Source: Marinosulfonomonas sp. (GTDB lineage: Bacteria > Pseudomonadota > Alphaproteobacteria > Rhodobacterales > Rhodobacteraceae). Taken from it: 13,932 bases of DNA. Every line of letters starts with the position of its first letter. The stretch's first letter is position 1. The stretch is taken from positions 1 through 13,932 of the forward strand of contig JALSJL010000341.1 in assembly GCA_026989405.1 (NCBI GenBank). Direction: 5' to 3'. The notes under the pieces were generated by a model. It made no database searches. It was not told where the DNA came from and was given only the letters and a program-made list of their open reading frames with translations. Shown here piece by piece: positions 8,313-13,884 of the stretch. Made by a program: the position numbers and the translations under genes.

Positions 8313-9104
8313 TCAGTCCTGCCGCAGTTCGGGGGCTGCCGCGAAGGGGTCAACGGGGTATTTCACCTCGGACAGATACAACCCAAACGGCGGCGCAACA
8401 GGTCCGCAGGCCGAACGGTCGCGCGCTTCAAGAGCCTCGCGAATGCGCTCGGGAGGCCAGGCAAGCGCGCCGACCCGTTCCAGCGTGCCCACAAATGACC
8501 GAACCTGATTGTGCAGGAAACTGCGGGCCTGAACGTCAAACCTGTATTCGATCCCGAATTGTCCGACATGTTCCGAAATGTTCAGCTTGTCCAGCGTCTT
8601 GATGGGCGATTGGGCCTGGCAGCCGGTCGAACGGAACGTCGTGAAGTCATGGGTGCCCAAAAGATGCCCCGCGCCGGCCTGCATCGCGGCGAGGTCAAGC
8701 CGGTGTCCGACGCGCCATGCCAGGCCGCGTTCATAGGTCAGGGGGGCGCGGCGCGAGATCAGCCGATACAGGTATCGCCGTTCCTTCGCGGAAAACCGCG
8801 CGTGAAAGCTGTCATCGACGCGCGCGACCGCAAGAATGGCAATGGGCCTGGGTTTCAGGTGATGGTTGAGCGCTTCCGAAAGCCGAAACGGCTCCCAGTC
8901 CCTGGACAGTTCGCAATGGGCAACCTGCGCCATCGCATGAACGCCGGCATCGGTCCGCCCGGCGGCGGCAACGCCCGGATTGTCGGGTTCGAGCTTTCGC
9001 AGCGCGTCTTCAACGCCCTGCTGCACCGATGGCCGCCCTTTCTGGCGTTGCCAGCCGGAAAAACCGGCGCCGTTGTATTCGATCTTGAGGGCGTAACGTG
9101 GCAT
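8313..9104 (-). CDS. truA: tRNA pseudouridine(38-40) synthase TruA
   Basis: This 263-residue protein makes pseudouridine at positions 38-40 in the anticodon stem-loop of tRNAs. It opens with the family's N-terminal strand and GFSGWQRQ motif (residues 14-21). It carries the catalytic Asp52 in AGRTDAGVHA, then the conserved FHARFSAKERRYLYRL region (about 100-115) and QARSFLHNQVRSFVG in the C-terminal half. The length is normal for TruA. It begins 82 bp after the end of the TbpB-like gene on the same strand and is followed by a small unrecognised gene. In many alphaproteobacteria truA follows def-fmt, an association absent here. The assignment is firm. Confidence 0.96.
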   Translation of the reverse strand: MPRYALKIEYNGAGFSGWQRQKGRPSVQQGVEDALRKLEPDNPGVAAAGRTDAGVHAMAQVAHCELSRDWEPFRLSEALNHHLKPRPIAILAVARVDDSFHARFSAKERRYLYRLISRRAPLTYERGLAWRVGHRLDLAAMQAGAGHLLGTHDFTTFRSTGCQAQSPIKTLDKLNISEHVGQFGIEYRFDVQARSFLHNQVRSFVGTLERVGALAWPPERIREALEARDRSACGPVAPPFGLYLSEVKYPVDPFAAAPELRQD

Positions 9105-9154
9105 GGGCGACGCTTACAGAATGGCTGCACGCAGGGCAATGGCCTGCCATGCGC

Positions 9155-9177
9155 GGGCGCGCGCGACGCGCGCACCC
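9155..9177 (-). repeat. Very GC-rich hairpin between the TbpB-like gene and truA
   Basis: On the minus strand GGGTGCGCGCG and CGCGCGCGCCC can form about nine pairs, including one G-U, around a 5-nt loop. It starts 10 nt after the TbpB-like stop codon. No U-tract follows, so I call it a hairpin that might slow or end transcription or protect a 3' end, not a proven terminator. Confidence 0.35.
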
Positions 9178-9186
9178 GAAACCGGA

Positions 9187-10038
9187 TTACTCCGCCAGGA
9201 ACACGCCGGTTTCGACATGCGTGGGCGTGACGCCCCCGGCGGTAAAGACGTTATACATCTTGTCCAGCCTGACGACGCCGGCGGCCTGATTGCCTGTCGC
9301 TCCACCGATCATCCCGGCCCAACTGCCCGAGACATCGGTTACCGTGTCCCCGGCGCCGTTGTCCCATATTCCGCCGGTTGCCGTTCCGGCATACGTGCCG
9401 TCCGCGCTGATGCTCGCTGCGCCAAGCGTGACATCGGCATAGTCCTTTGGCTCGGTGCCGTCATACCTGATCATCTTGCGACCGGTGATGGTGCCGGCAA
9501 TCGTCGAGGCGCCAAAATCCGCGGTGAGTGTCGTGTCGCCCGTCACGCCATAGATATCCTCCTGGCCGGAATCGGCCGAGCCCCAACTGCCGACATACTT
9601 GCCCGAAAGCGTGGCCGTGCCGCTGGTCGGCATGCTGGTCGAGCCATTGCGGGCATAGGTCGCGGCCTGCTTGAACCCGTTCGGAGACCAGCCCGAGCTG
9701 GAGGCAATCGACGCGCTCATCGCGCCGTCCGCGGTATCACCGCTGTGGCCCAGTTCCATCAGGTTTGTTGGCAGGGGTTGGCTTGCGGTTGCATCAATTC
9801 GGGTGAAGGCACGAAATGCGCCACGATCGAGGTTGGTATCTCTTGTAACGCCGGCAATCGTGCTGCCGTCGATGGTGATCGTGACGGCATCGCCGTTGTT
9901 GGCCGAGGCCGTAACCGTCCCGGTCATGGCCGCCCCCGCCGTTGCGGTCGCGGGTGACAGGTTGACCGAAGCCGCGTTGGTCGTTGTCTGACATGCCGTC
10001 AATGCGGCGAAACCTGCAATCGTCAAAATGATCTTCAT
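9187..10038 (-). CDS. TbpB-like (transferrin-binding-protein-like) surface lipoprotein
   Basis: This 283-residue protein has a lipoprotein signal: MKIILTIAGFAALTAC, with lipobox LTAC and acylated Cys16, then Gln-Thr, which does not look like an inner-membrane retention signal. Residues about 22-70 form a Thr/Ala-rich, Ig-like stretch. The C-terminal half shows the Gly-rich strands of the TbpB-type eight-stranded barrel: SGTATLSGKYVGSW (139-152), LTADFGASTIAGTITG (171-186), ISADGTYAGTATGG (210-223) and WAGMIGGATGNQAAGVVRL (240-258). Such lipoproteins sit on the outer-membrane surface and bind host or environmental ligands in characterised members; the ligand here is unknown. The start at 10038 is set by the signal peptide, although AAAGAG is only a modest ribosome site. 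No TonB receptor or Slam translocon gene is adjacent. Confidence 0.75.
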   Translation of the reverse strand: MKIILTIAGFAALTACQTTTNAASVNLSPATATAGAAMTGTVTASANNGDAVTITIDGSTIAGVTRDTNLDRGAFRAFTRIDATASQPLPTNLMELGHSGDTADGAMSASIASSSGWSPNGFKQAATYARNGSTSMPTSGTATLSGKYVGSWGSADSGQEDIYGVTGDTTLTADFGASTIAGTITGRKMIRYDGTEPKDYADVTLGAASISADGTYAGTATGGIWDNGAGDTVTDVSGSWAGMIGGATGNQAAGVVRLDKMYNVFTAGGVTPTHVETGVFLAE

Positions 10039-10063
10039 GTTCTGCTCTTTCTTCCAGTTTTCA

Positions 10064-10102
10064 CATTGGTCTTGACCCAAGAATTCTTTTTCCAAGCCAA
10101 TG
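10064..10102. repeat. Inverted repeat upstream of the TbpB-like gene
   Basis: CATTGG-T-CTTG (10064-10074) pairs with CAAG-CCAATG (10093-10102), ten pairs with one bulged T, around an 18-nt loop that contains the palindrome AAGAATTCTT. It begins 25 bp upstream of the lipoprotein start codon. It could be an operator or a hairpin in the mRNA leader. I see no resemblance to a Fur box. Confidence 0.35.
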
Positions 10103-10142
10103 GAAAGTGACCCTTGCGGGCGAAATGGCCGGAATTACGGCA

Positions 10143-10190
10143 AGTTGGCGACAACTCCGAGAGGAATTTGCAAGGCTTGCGTGCCTGCAA
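10143..10190. repeat. Two adjacent short inverted repeats in the lipoprotein/ycjX intergenic region
   Basis: AGTTG-GCGA-CAACT (10143-10156) is followed by TTGC-A-AGGC / GCCT-GCAA with a 6-nt loop (10168-10190). The 268-bp interval 10039-10306 separates divergent genes. Nothing else coding is convincing in it. A 68-codon open frame on the plus strand (10107-10313) has no good start site or recognisable family. Confidence 0.25.
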
Positions 10191-10272
10191 TCCGGCACTT
10201 TCGGGCTGGGTGCTGAAATGGAATGCCCGACGGTCTGGCGAAACATGCGACTACCAATGGCCGAATTCGCTT

Positions 10273-10280
10273 CCTATATT
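10273..10280 (+). promoter_or_regulatory. Possible -10 element for the ycjX operon
   Basis: CCTATATT lies 27 nt upstream of the ycjX start codon. It fits a -10 hexamer TATATT, and also the alphaproteobacterial heat-shock -10 pattern CYTATNT. No matching -35 (TTGACA or CTTG) is present at the right spacing, so the assignment is weak. Confidence 0.25.
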
Positions 10281-10306
10281 GGCTGTGAATGTGAAGGGGC
10301 AGGCTT

Positions 10307-11719
10307 TTGGTAGTTTCCGATATTGCGGACCAGGTGACGCGCGGCATCGAGGCTGTCCAGTCGACGGTCAGCGAAGCATTTTTCGAGCCGACCATCCGTC
10401 TGGGTGTCACCGGGCTGTCACGCGCGGGCAAGACAGTGTTCATCACGTCGCTGGTGGCCAACCTGATTGACCGCGGGCGGATGCCGCAGCTGGTGGCGGC
10501 CTCAACCGGGGCCATTCGCGCCGCATATCTGCGCCCGCAACCGGATGATACCGTGCCCAGGTTCGACTATGAGGCGCATATCGCCGCGCTGCGTGCACCC
10601 GAGCCGCATTGGCCCGAAAGCACACGTTCAGTCAGTGAACTGCGCCTTTCAATGAAGGTGCAGCCGTCCGGGTTGCTCGGCAGGATGTCGGGGCCACGGA
10701 CCGTGCACCTGGACATCGTGGATTATCCGGGGGAATGGCTGCTCGACCTTGCATTGCTGGACAAGAGCTATGCGCAGTGGTCCGCCGAAACGCTTGATCG
10801 CATCAAGGAGCGCGAGATCGCCCAGGATTTTCATGCCATGGCGGACCAGACCGATGCCTCGCAACCCTTTCAGGAGCCGGAGGCAAAAGCGCTGGCCGCG
10901 TCCTTCACGAACTACCTGAAGTCGGCCAGGTCGGCGGGCTATTCCGACTGCACCCCGGGGCGGTTCCTTTTGCCTGGCGAGCTGGCCGGATCACCGGTGC
11001 TGACCTTTGCGCCGCTACGCCAGCCCGACCGGGCGCGTCGGGGTGCGCTGTGGCGCGAAATGGAGCGCCGATACGATGCCTACAAATTGAAAGTGGTCAA
11101 GCCGTTCTTTCGCGACCATTTTTCGCGGATCGACCGTCAGATCGTGCTGGTCGATGTGTTGGGCGCAATTCATGCAGGGCCGCCCGCCGTCGAGGACCTG
11201 CGCCGCGCGATGAGCGAGATCCTTGGCGCGTTCCGGCCGGGGCGCAATGCCTTCCTCAGTCAGTTGTTGCTGGGAAAACGTGTCGAAAAAATCCTGTTCG
11301 CGGCGACCAAGGCCGACCACCTTCATCACAAACAACATCCGCGCCTGACAGCCATCATCGAGGCGCTGGTCAGCGACGCGCGAACGCGCGCCGACTTCAA
11401 GGGGGCCGAGACCGCTGCCATGTCGATTGCTGCAATCCGGGCGACGACCGAAGAAACCATCGAGCACGAAGGTCGCAAGCTGGATTGCGTTCGAGGCACG
11501 CTGCTGAACGGGAAACAGGCGGCATTCTACCCGGGCGAGTTGCCCGACGATCCGCGCCAGCTGCTCGATCCGGCCCGGGCCGGGGCCAGGAAATGGCTGG
11601 ATGCCGACTATGAGATCATGTCCTTTGCACCGGCCCGCCTGCGCCTGAAACCGGGTGACGGGCCGCCGCATATCCGGCTGGACCGGGCCGCGCAGTTCCT
11701 GATCGGAGACAGGCTGTGA
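10307..11719 (+). CDS. ycjX: YcjX family P-loop GTPase-like protein
   Basis: This 470-residue member of the YcjX/DUF463 family has a Walker A P-loop GLSRAGKT (residues 36-43), a switch II-like DIVDYPG (136-142) and TKAD (334-337) in the place of the GTPase base-recognition motif. YcjX proteins are linked to stress and envelope responses in enterobacteria, where ycjX and ycjF are adjacent; the biochemical role is not settled. The start is a TTG at 10307 with AAGGGG 7 nt upstream (10294-10299). No ATG fits the N-terminus as well. The stop overlaps the GTG of the acetyltransferase gene (GTGA), and a ycjF-type gene follows, so this is the first gene of a three-gene operon. Confidence 0.9.
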   Translation: MVVSDIADQVTRGIEAVQSTVSEAFFEPTIRLGVTGLSRAGKTVFITSLVANLIDRGRMPQLVAASTGAIRAAYLRPQPDDTVPRFDYEAHIAALRAPEPHWPESTRSVSELRLSMKVQPSGLLGRMSGPRTVHLDIVDYPGEWLLDLALLDKSYAQWSAETLDRIKEREIAQDFHAMADQTDASQPFQEPEAKALAASFTNYLKSARSAGYSDCTPGRFLLPGELAGSPVLTFAPLRQPDRARRGALWREMERRYDAYKLKVVKPFFRDHFSRIDRQIVLVDVLGAIHAGPPAVEDLRRAMSEILGAFRPGRNAFLSQLLLGKRVEKILFAATKADHLHHKQHPRLTAIIEALVSDARTRADFKGAETAAMSIAAIRATTEETIEHEGRKLDCVRGTLLNGKQAAFYPGELPDDPRQLLDPARAGARKWLDADYEIMSFAPARLRLKPGDGPPHIRLDRAAQFLIGDRL

Positions 11720-12162
11720 AGGTTGTCCTGCAGCAGGCCACGCCGGATGATTGCCCCGCGATGGGAAAGATCCTGTCGGACTGGGTCGGGGAAAATGACT
11801 GGATGCCGCGCATGCACCCGCGCGAAAGCTACCCGCAGTTCTGCGAGCTTCTCATCAACATTGGTGCGGTGACGGTTGCGCGCATGGACGGACGGGTTGC
11901 CGGGTTTCTGGCGTTGCAGGACAATGACATCCAGGCGCTTTATCTTGCGCGCGATGCGCGTGGCCAGGGCATTGGCAAGCGGCTGTTGTCAAACGCCAAG
12001 GATCAAACCGATCATCTTGAGCTTTGGACATTCCAGGCAAACCTTGGCGCACGGCGGTTCTACGCGCGCGAAGGGTTTCGCGAGGTGGAACTGACCGACG
12101 GCTCAGGCAATGACGAGAAACTGCCGGACGTGCGTCTGGCATGGGCAAGGAAAAAGCCATGA
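11716..12162 (+). CDS. GNAT family N-acetyltransferase
   Basis: This 148-residue single-domain GNAT protein has the acetyl-CoA motif A ARGQGIGKRLL (residues 81-91, pyrophosphate loop RGQGIG), preceded by the strand IQALYLARD (72-80). It is followed by a typical motif B ending NLGARRFYAREGFRE. It would transfer an acetyl group from acetyl-CoA to an amine; the acceptor cannot be predicted. The GTG start at 11716 overlaps the ycjX stop and has GGAGA 7 nt upstream (11704-11708). Its own stop overlaps the ATG of the ycjF-type gene. Its position between ycjX and ycjF is the notable point, because it is stoichiometrically coupled to both. Confidence 0.88.
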   Translation: MKVVLQQATPDDCPAMGKILSDWVGENDWMPRMHPRESYPQFCELLINIGAVTVARMDGRVAGFLALQDNDIQALYLARDARGQGIGKRLLSNAKDQTDHLELWTFQANLGARRFYAREGFREVELTDGSGNDEKLPDVRLAWARKKP

Positions 12163-13169
12163 CCAGGAAAGACGGGCCGGTTTTGATCGAACTGGATGAA
12201 ACCGACGCACCAGGGCCCGACACGGCGCCGCCGGTGCCTGAGGCCGGACATGAACCGCCAACACAGGGCGCCGCGATGCAGACCATGGCGAACTTGGCCG
12301 CGCGTCCTGCGTCGCGCCTTGGAAGATGGTTCTGGCGGCTGTTCGGGGCGCTGCTCACATTCGGGCTGACACTTTGGGCGTGGGATGCGCTGAACGCACT
12401 GATCGCGCGAAATGTGGTGCTGGGCTATATCGCACTTGGGCTGACGATTGCATTCTTGCTGATCTGTCTGGCGATCATCCTGCGCGAGTGGGCCGCATTT
12501 GCGCGTTTGCGCAGGATTGATGGCGTCAAGGCCGCCGCCCGGCTGGCACTGGCAAATTCGGATCTGGCGGCCGCCCGGCAGGTCACGAGTCAACTGCGCG
12601 CGCTTTACCGTGGCCGGCCCGAGATGGAGTGGGGGCTTGAGCGGCTGAAAGAGCGTGCCGCCGATGTCCTTGATGCGGATGCCCAGCTGGGTCTGGCCGA
12701 ACACACTCTGCTGGAGCCTCTTGATGCACAGGCGCGCCGCGAAATCGAGTCTGCAGCCCGCCAGGTGGCGACCGTGACGGCCATTGTGCCGCTGGCACTG
12801 GCCGATGTCTTTGCGGCCCTCACAGCAAATCTCCGGATGATCCGGCGCATCGCCGAAGTTTATGGCGGTCGCGGCGGGGTTCTGGGCAGTTGGCGTCTGG
12901 CGCGCACCGTCCTGACACATCTGGTGGCCACGGGTGCGGTTGCAGTGGGTGATGACGTGATCAGCGCCATCGCCGGCGGGGGGGTCGTGTCCAGGTTGTC
13001 GCGCAGGTTCGGCGAAGGCATCATCAATGGCGCCCTGACCGCGCGTGTCGGTGTTGCCGCGATGGAAGTCTGCCGACCGCTGCCGTTCTTGCAGGCAACC
13101 CGCCCCTCGGTCACGGGGCTGGTTCAGCGGGCCCTGAGCGGGCTGTTCGGCGGGACAAGAGACGGCTAG
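12159..13169 (+). CDS. ycjF: YcjF/TIGR01620-type membrane protein (DUF697)
   Basis: This 336-residue protein has an acidic, proline-rich N-terminal segment (1-50), two adjacent membrane helices (about 58-81 and 86-108), a cytoplasmic helical region, and a C-terminal DUF697-like hydrophobic domain from about 200 (ATVTAIVPLALADVF, then IAEVYGGRGG). This is the usual YcjF plan. It is presumed to be an inner-membrane partner of YcjX. I chose the ATG at 12159 because it overlaps the acetyltransferase stop (ATGA) and has AAGGA 7 nt upstream (12147-12151). An in-frame ATG at 12141 lacks that site. It ends 42 bp from the convergent truncated haemoglobin gene, with no U-tract terminator visible between them. 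Confidence 0.88.
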   Translation: MTRKDGPVLIELDETDAPGPDTAPPVPEAGHEPPTQGAAMQTMANLAARPASRLGRWFWRLFGALLTFGLTLWAWDALNALIARNVVLGYIALGLTIAFLLICLAIILREWAAFARLRRIDGVKAAARLALANSDLAAARQVTSQLRALYRGRPEMEWGLERLKERAADVLDADAQLGLAEHTLLEPLDAQARREIESAARQVATVTAIVPLALADVFAALTANLRMIRRIAEVYGGRGGVLGSWRLARTVLTHLVATGAVAVGDDVISAIAGGGVVSRLSRRFGEGIINGALTARVGVAAMEVCRPLPFLQATRPSVTGLVQRALSGLFGGTRDG

Positions 13170-13211
13170 GGCGGCGTGTTGCCGGCCACACCGTTCGAGG
13201 AGTCGCCAACG

Positions 13212-13631
13212 CTAACGCAGAATGGGCACCGCACCGGCAGGCTGGCGGGCCTGCGCCACACCCATCTGCATGCCGGCCCCGATGCGCCGGGCCAGGGCGA
13301 CCCAGGCAAGGGCCGCATCGCGCGGCAAGACCTCGTGGGCGACGTCTTCGAACAGGTCCAGCCAGATCGGAAAATGCTCGGGCATGACCGATGGCGTTGC
13401 CATGTGCACCTGTTGCGGGCGGCCGTCATAGCTGCGCTCGTGCAAAATTGCATTGCGCCAGAAACGGCCGATCTTTTCTTCGTGGGCGTCCCAGGCCTGG
13501 GTGCTTTCGCCGATGCGTTCTGAAAAAACTGGCCCAAGCACCGGGTGGGCGCGGATGCGGGCGTAAAATGCGCGCATCATCAGGTCAATCTGATCCGGCG
13601 AAATCGCGAACCGGGGGGGCATGGCTGTCAT
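13212..13631 (-). CDS. Group III truncated haemoglobin
   Basis: This 139-residue globin of the 2/2 fold matches group III. FY (residues 22-23) places Tyr at B10, WDAH puts His50 at E7, FW (57-58) gives Trp at E15, and His76 in VHMATPSVMPEHF is the expected proximal haem ligand at F8, followed by the group's PEHFPIWLDLF helix. Characterised members such as Campylobacter Ctb bind oxygen and NO and are linked to nitrosative stress or microaerobic growth; the role here is inferred only from family. The ATG at 13631 has AGGTG 4 nt upstream, and a second ATG three codons in is possible. It is transcribed away from ileS across a 253-bp region that holds a palindrome at 13693-13707. Confidence 0.92.
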   Translation of the reverse strand: MTAMPPRFAISPDQIDLMMRAFYARIRAHPVLGPVFSERIGESTQAWDAHEEKIGRFWRNAILHERSYDGRPQQVHMATPSVMPEHFPIWLDLFEDVAHEVLPRDAALAWVALARRIGAGMQMGVAQARQPAGAVPILR

Positions 13632-13692
13632 GTGGCACCTGTCGTTGACTGCATCCCTTGGTATCTAGGTCGGCCCGGCGAATTCTGAAGCG

Positions 13693-13707
13693 CTGCGATT
13701 GTCGCAG
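13693..13707. promoter_or_regulatory. 15-bp palindrome CTGCGATTGTCGCAG, candidate operator
   Basis: Perfect 6-bp arms surround a TTG spacer. It ends 4 bp before the -35 of the ileS promoter and lies 61 bp upstream of the truncated haemoglobin start, so a bound protein could affect either gene. The core GCGATTGTCGC is identical to that at 3456-3466. I recognise no named regulator for it; it does not fit FNR/NnrR (TTG-N8-CAA) or LexA patterns. Confidence 0.45.
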
Positions 13708-13711
13708 GCAC

Positions 13712-13740
13712 TGGACCATTCACGCGCCCCCCCCTATAAC
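13712..13740 (+). promoter_or_regulatory. Predicted sigma70-type promoter of the ileS leader
   Basis: The -35 is TGGACC (13712-13717, 4 of 6 match TTGACA) and the -10 is TATAAC (13735-13740, 5 of 6 match TATAAT), with the optimal 17-bp spacer. The spacer ends in a run of eight C. The start point is predicted at about 13747-13748, which coincides with the leader-peptide ATG. A second, weaker possibility is TTGACC at 13826, but no matching -10 is seen there. Confidence 0.55.
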
Positions 13741-13747
13741 CGCCGGC

Positions 13748-13798
13748 ATGAGATGCCTCGATGCCATCATCATTCGAATTATCACCCCGGCGCTCTGA
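13748..13798 (+). CDS. Putative isoleucine-rich leader peptide upstream of ileS
   Basis: A 16-codon frame reads MRCLDAIIIRIITPAL. Codons 7-12 are ATC ATC ATT CGA ATT ATC, so five of six specify isoleucine, the amino acid charged by the downstream enzyme. It starts at or one base after the predicted transcription start, with no Shine-Dalgarno before it, so it would be a leaderless frame. Its TGA stop is 86 nt before the ileS ATG, and codons 13-16 overlap the 5' arm of a strong hairpin. By analogy with amino-acid-rich leaders such as the pheST leader pheM, ribosome stalling when charged tRNA-Ile is scarce would alter downstream structure and raise ileS expression. The reading frame and hairpin are visible; the regulatory role is inferred. 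Confidence 0.6.
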   Translation: MRCLDAIIIRIITPAL

Positions 13799-13816
13799 GA
13801 AATGCGAGCTGCCGGG
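13786..13816 (+). promoter_or_regulatory. Strong hairpin in the ileS leader overlapping the end of the leader peptide
   Basis: CCCGGCGCTC (13786-13795) pairs with GAGC-T-GCCGGG (13806-13816): ten Watson-Crick pairs with one bulged T and a 10-nt loop. The leader stop codon lies in the loop, so a ribosome on the last leader codons would open it. No U-tract follows. A weaker hairpin follows at 13821-13840 (GGCGT/ACGCC). A small one (CGCA/TGCG, 13877-13891) holds the ileS ATG in its loop. Confidence 0.55.
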
Positions 13817-13884
13817 ACAAGGCGTTTGACCCTTCACGCCGATCCTCAAATCCATTCCGACGACACGCCAAAAGGACGCAACAC

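Noticed and set aside
8252..8602. Plus-strand open frame over the truA 3' end
   Set aside because: It is antisense to conserved truA coding sequence, with no ribosome site or known domain.
10107..10313. 68-codon plus-strand frame before ycjX
   Set aside because: The GTG start has no proper Shine-Dalgarno, there is no recognisable motif, and it overlaps the ycjX start.
12141..12158. Upstream ATG as start of the ycjF-type gene
   Set aside because: The ATG at 12159 has a well-placed AAGGA and the same 4-bp overlap seen elsewhere in the operon.
13693..13707. FNR/NnrR site for the truncated haemoglobin
   Set aside because: The palindrome is CTGCGA-N3-TCGCAG and does not fit the TTG-N8-CAA half-site pattern.
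13786..13850. Intrinsic terminator (classical attenuator) before ileS
   Set aside because: The hairpins at 13786-13816 and 13821-13840 are not followed by a run of T, so I did not call a terminator.
13748..13884. T-box riboswitch in the ileS leader
   Set aside because: T-boxes are essentially a Gram-positive element. The leader is too short, and I see no T-box consensus or specifier stem.
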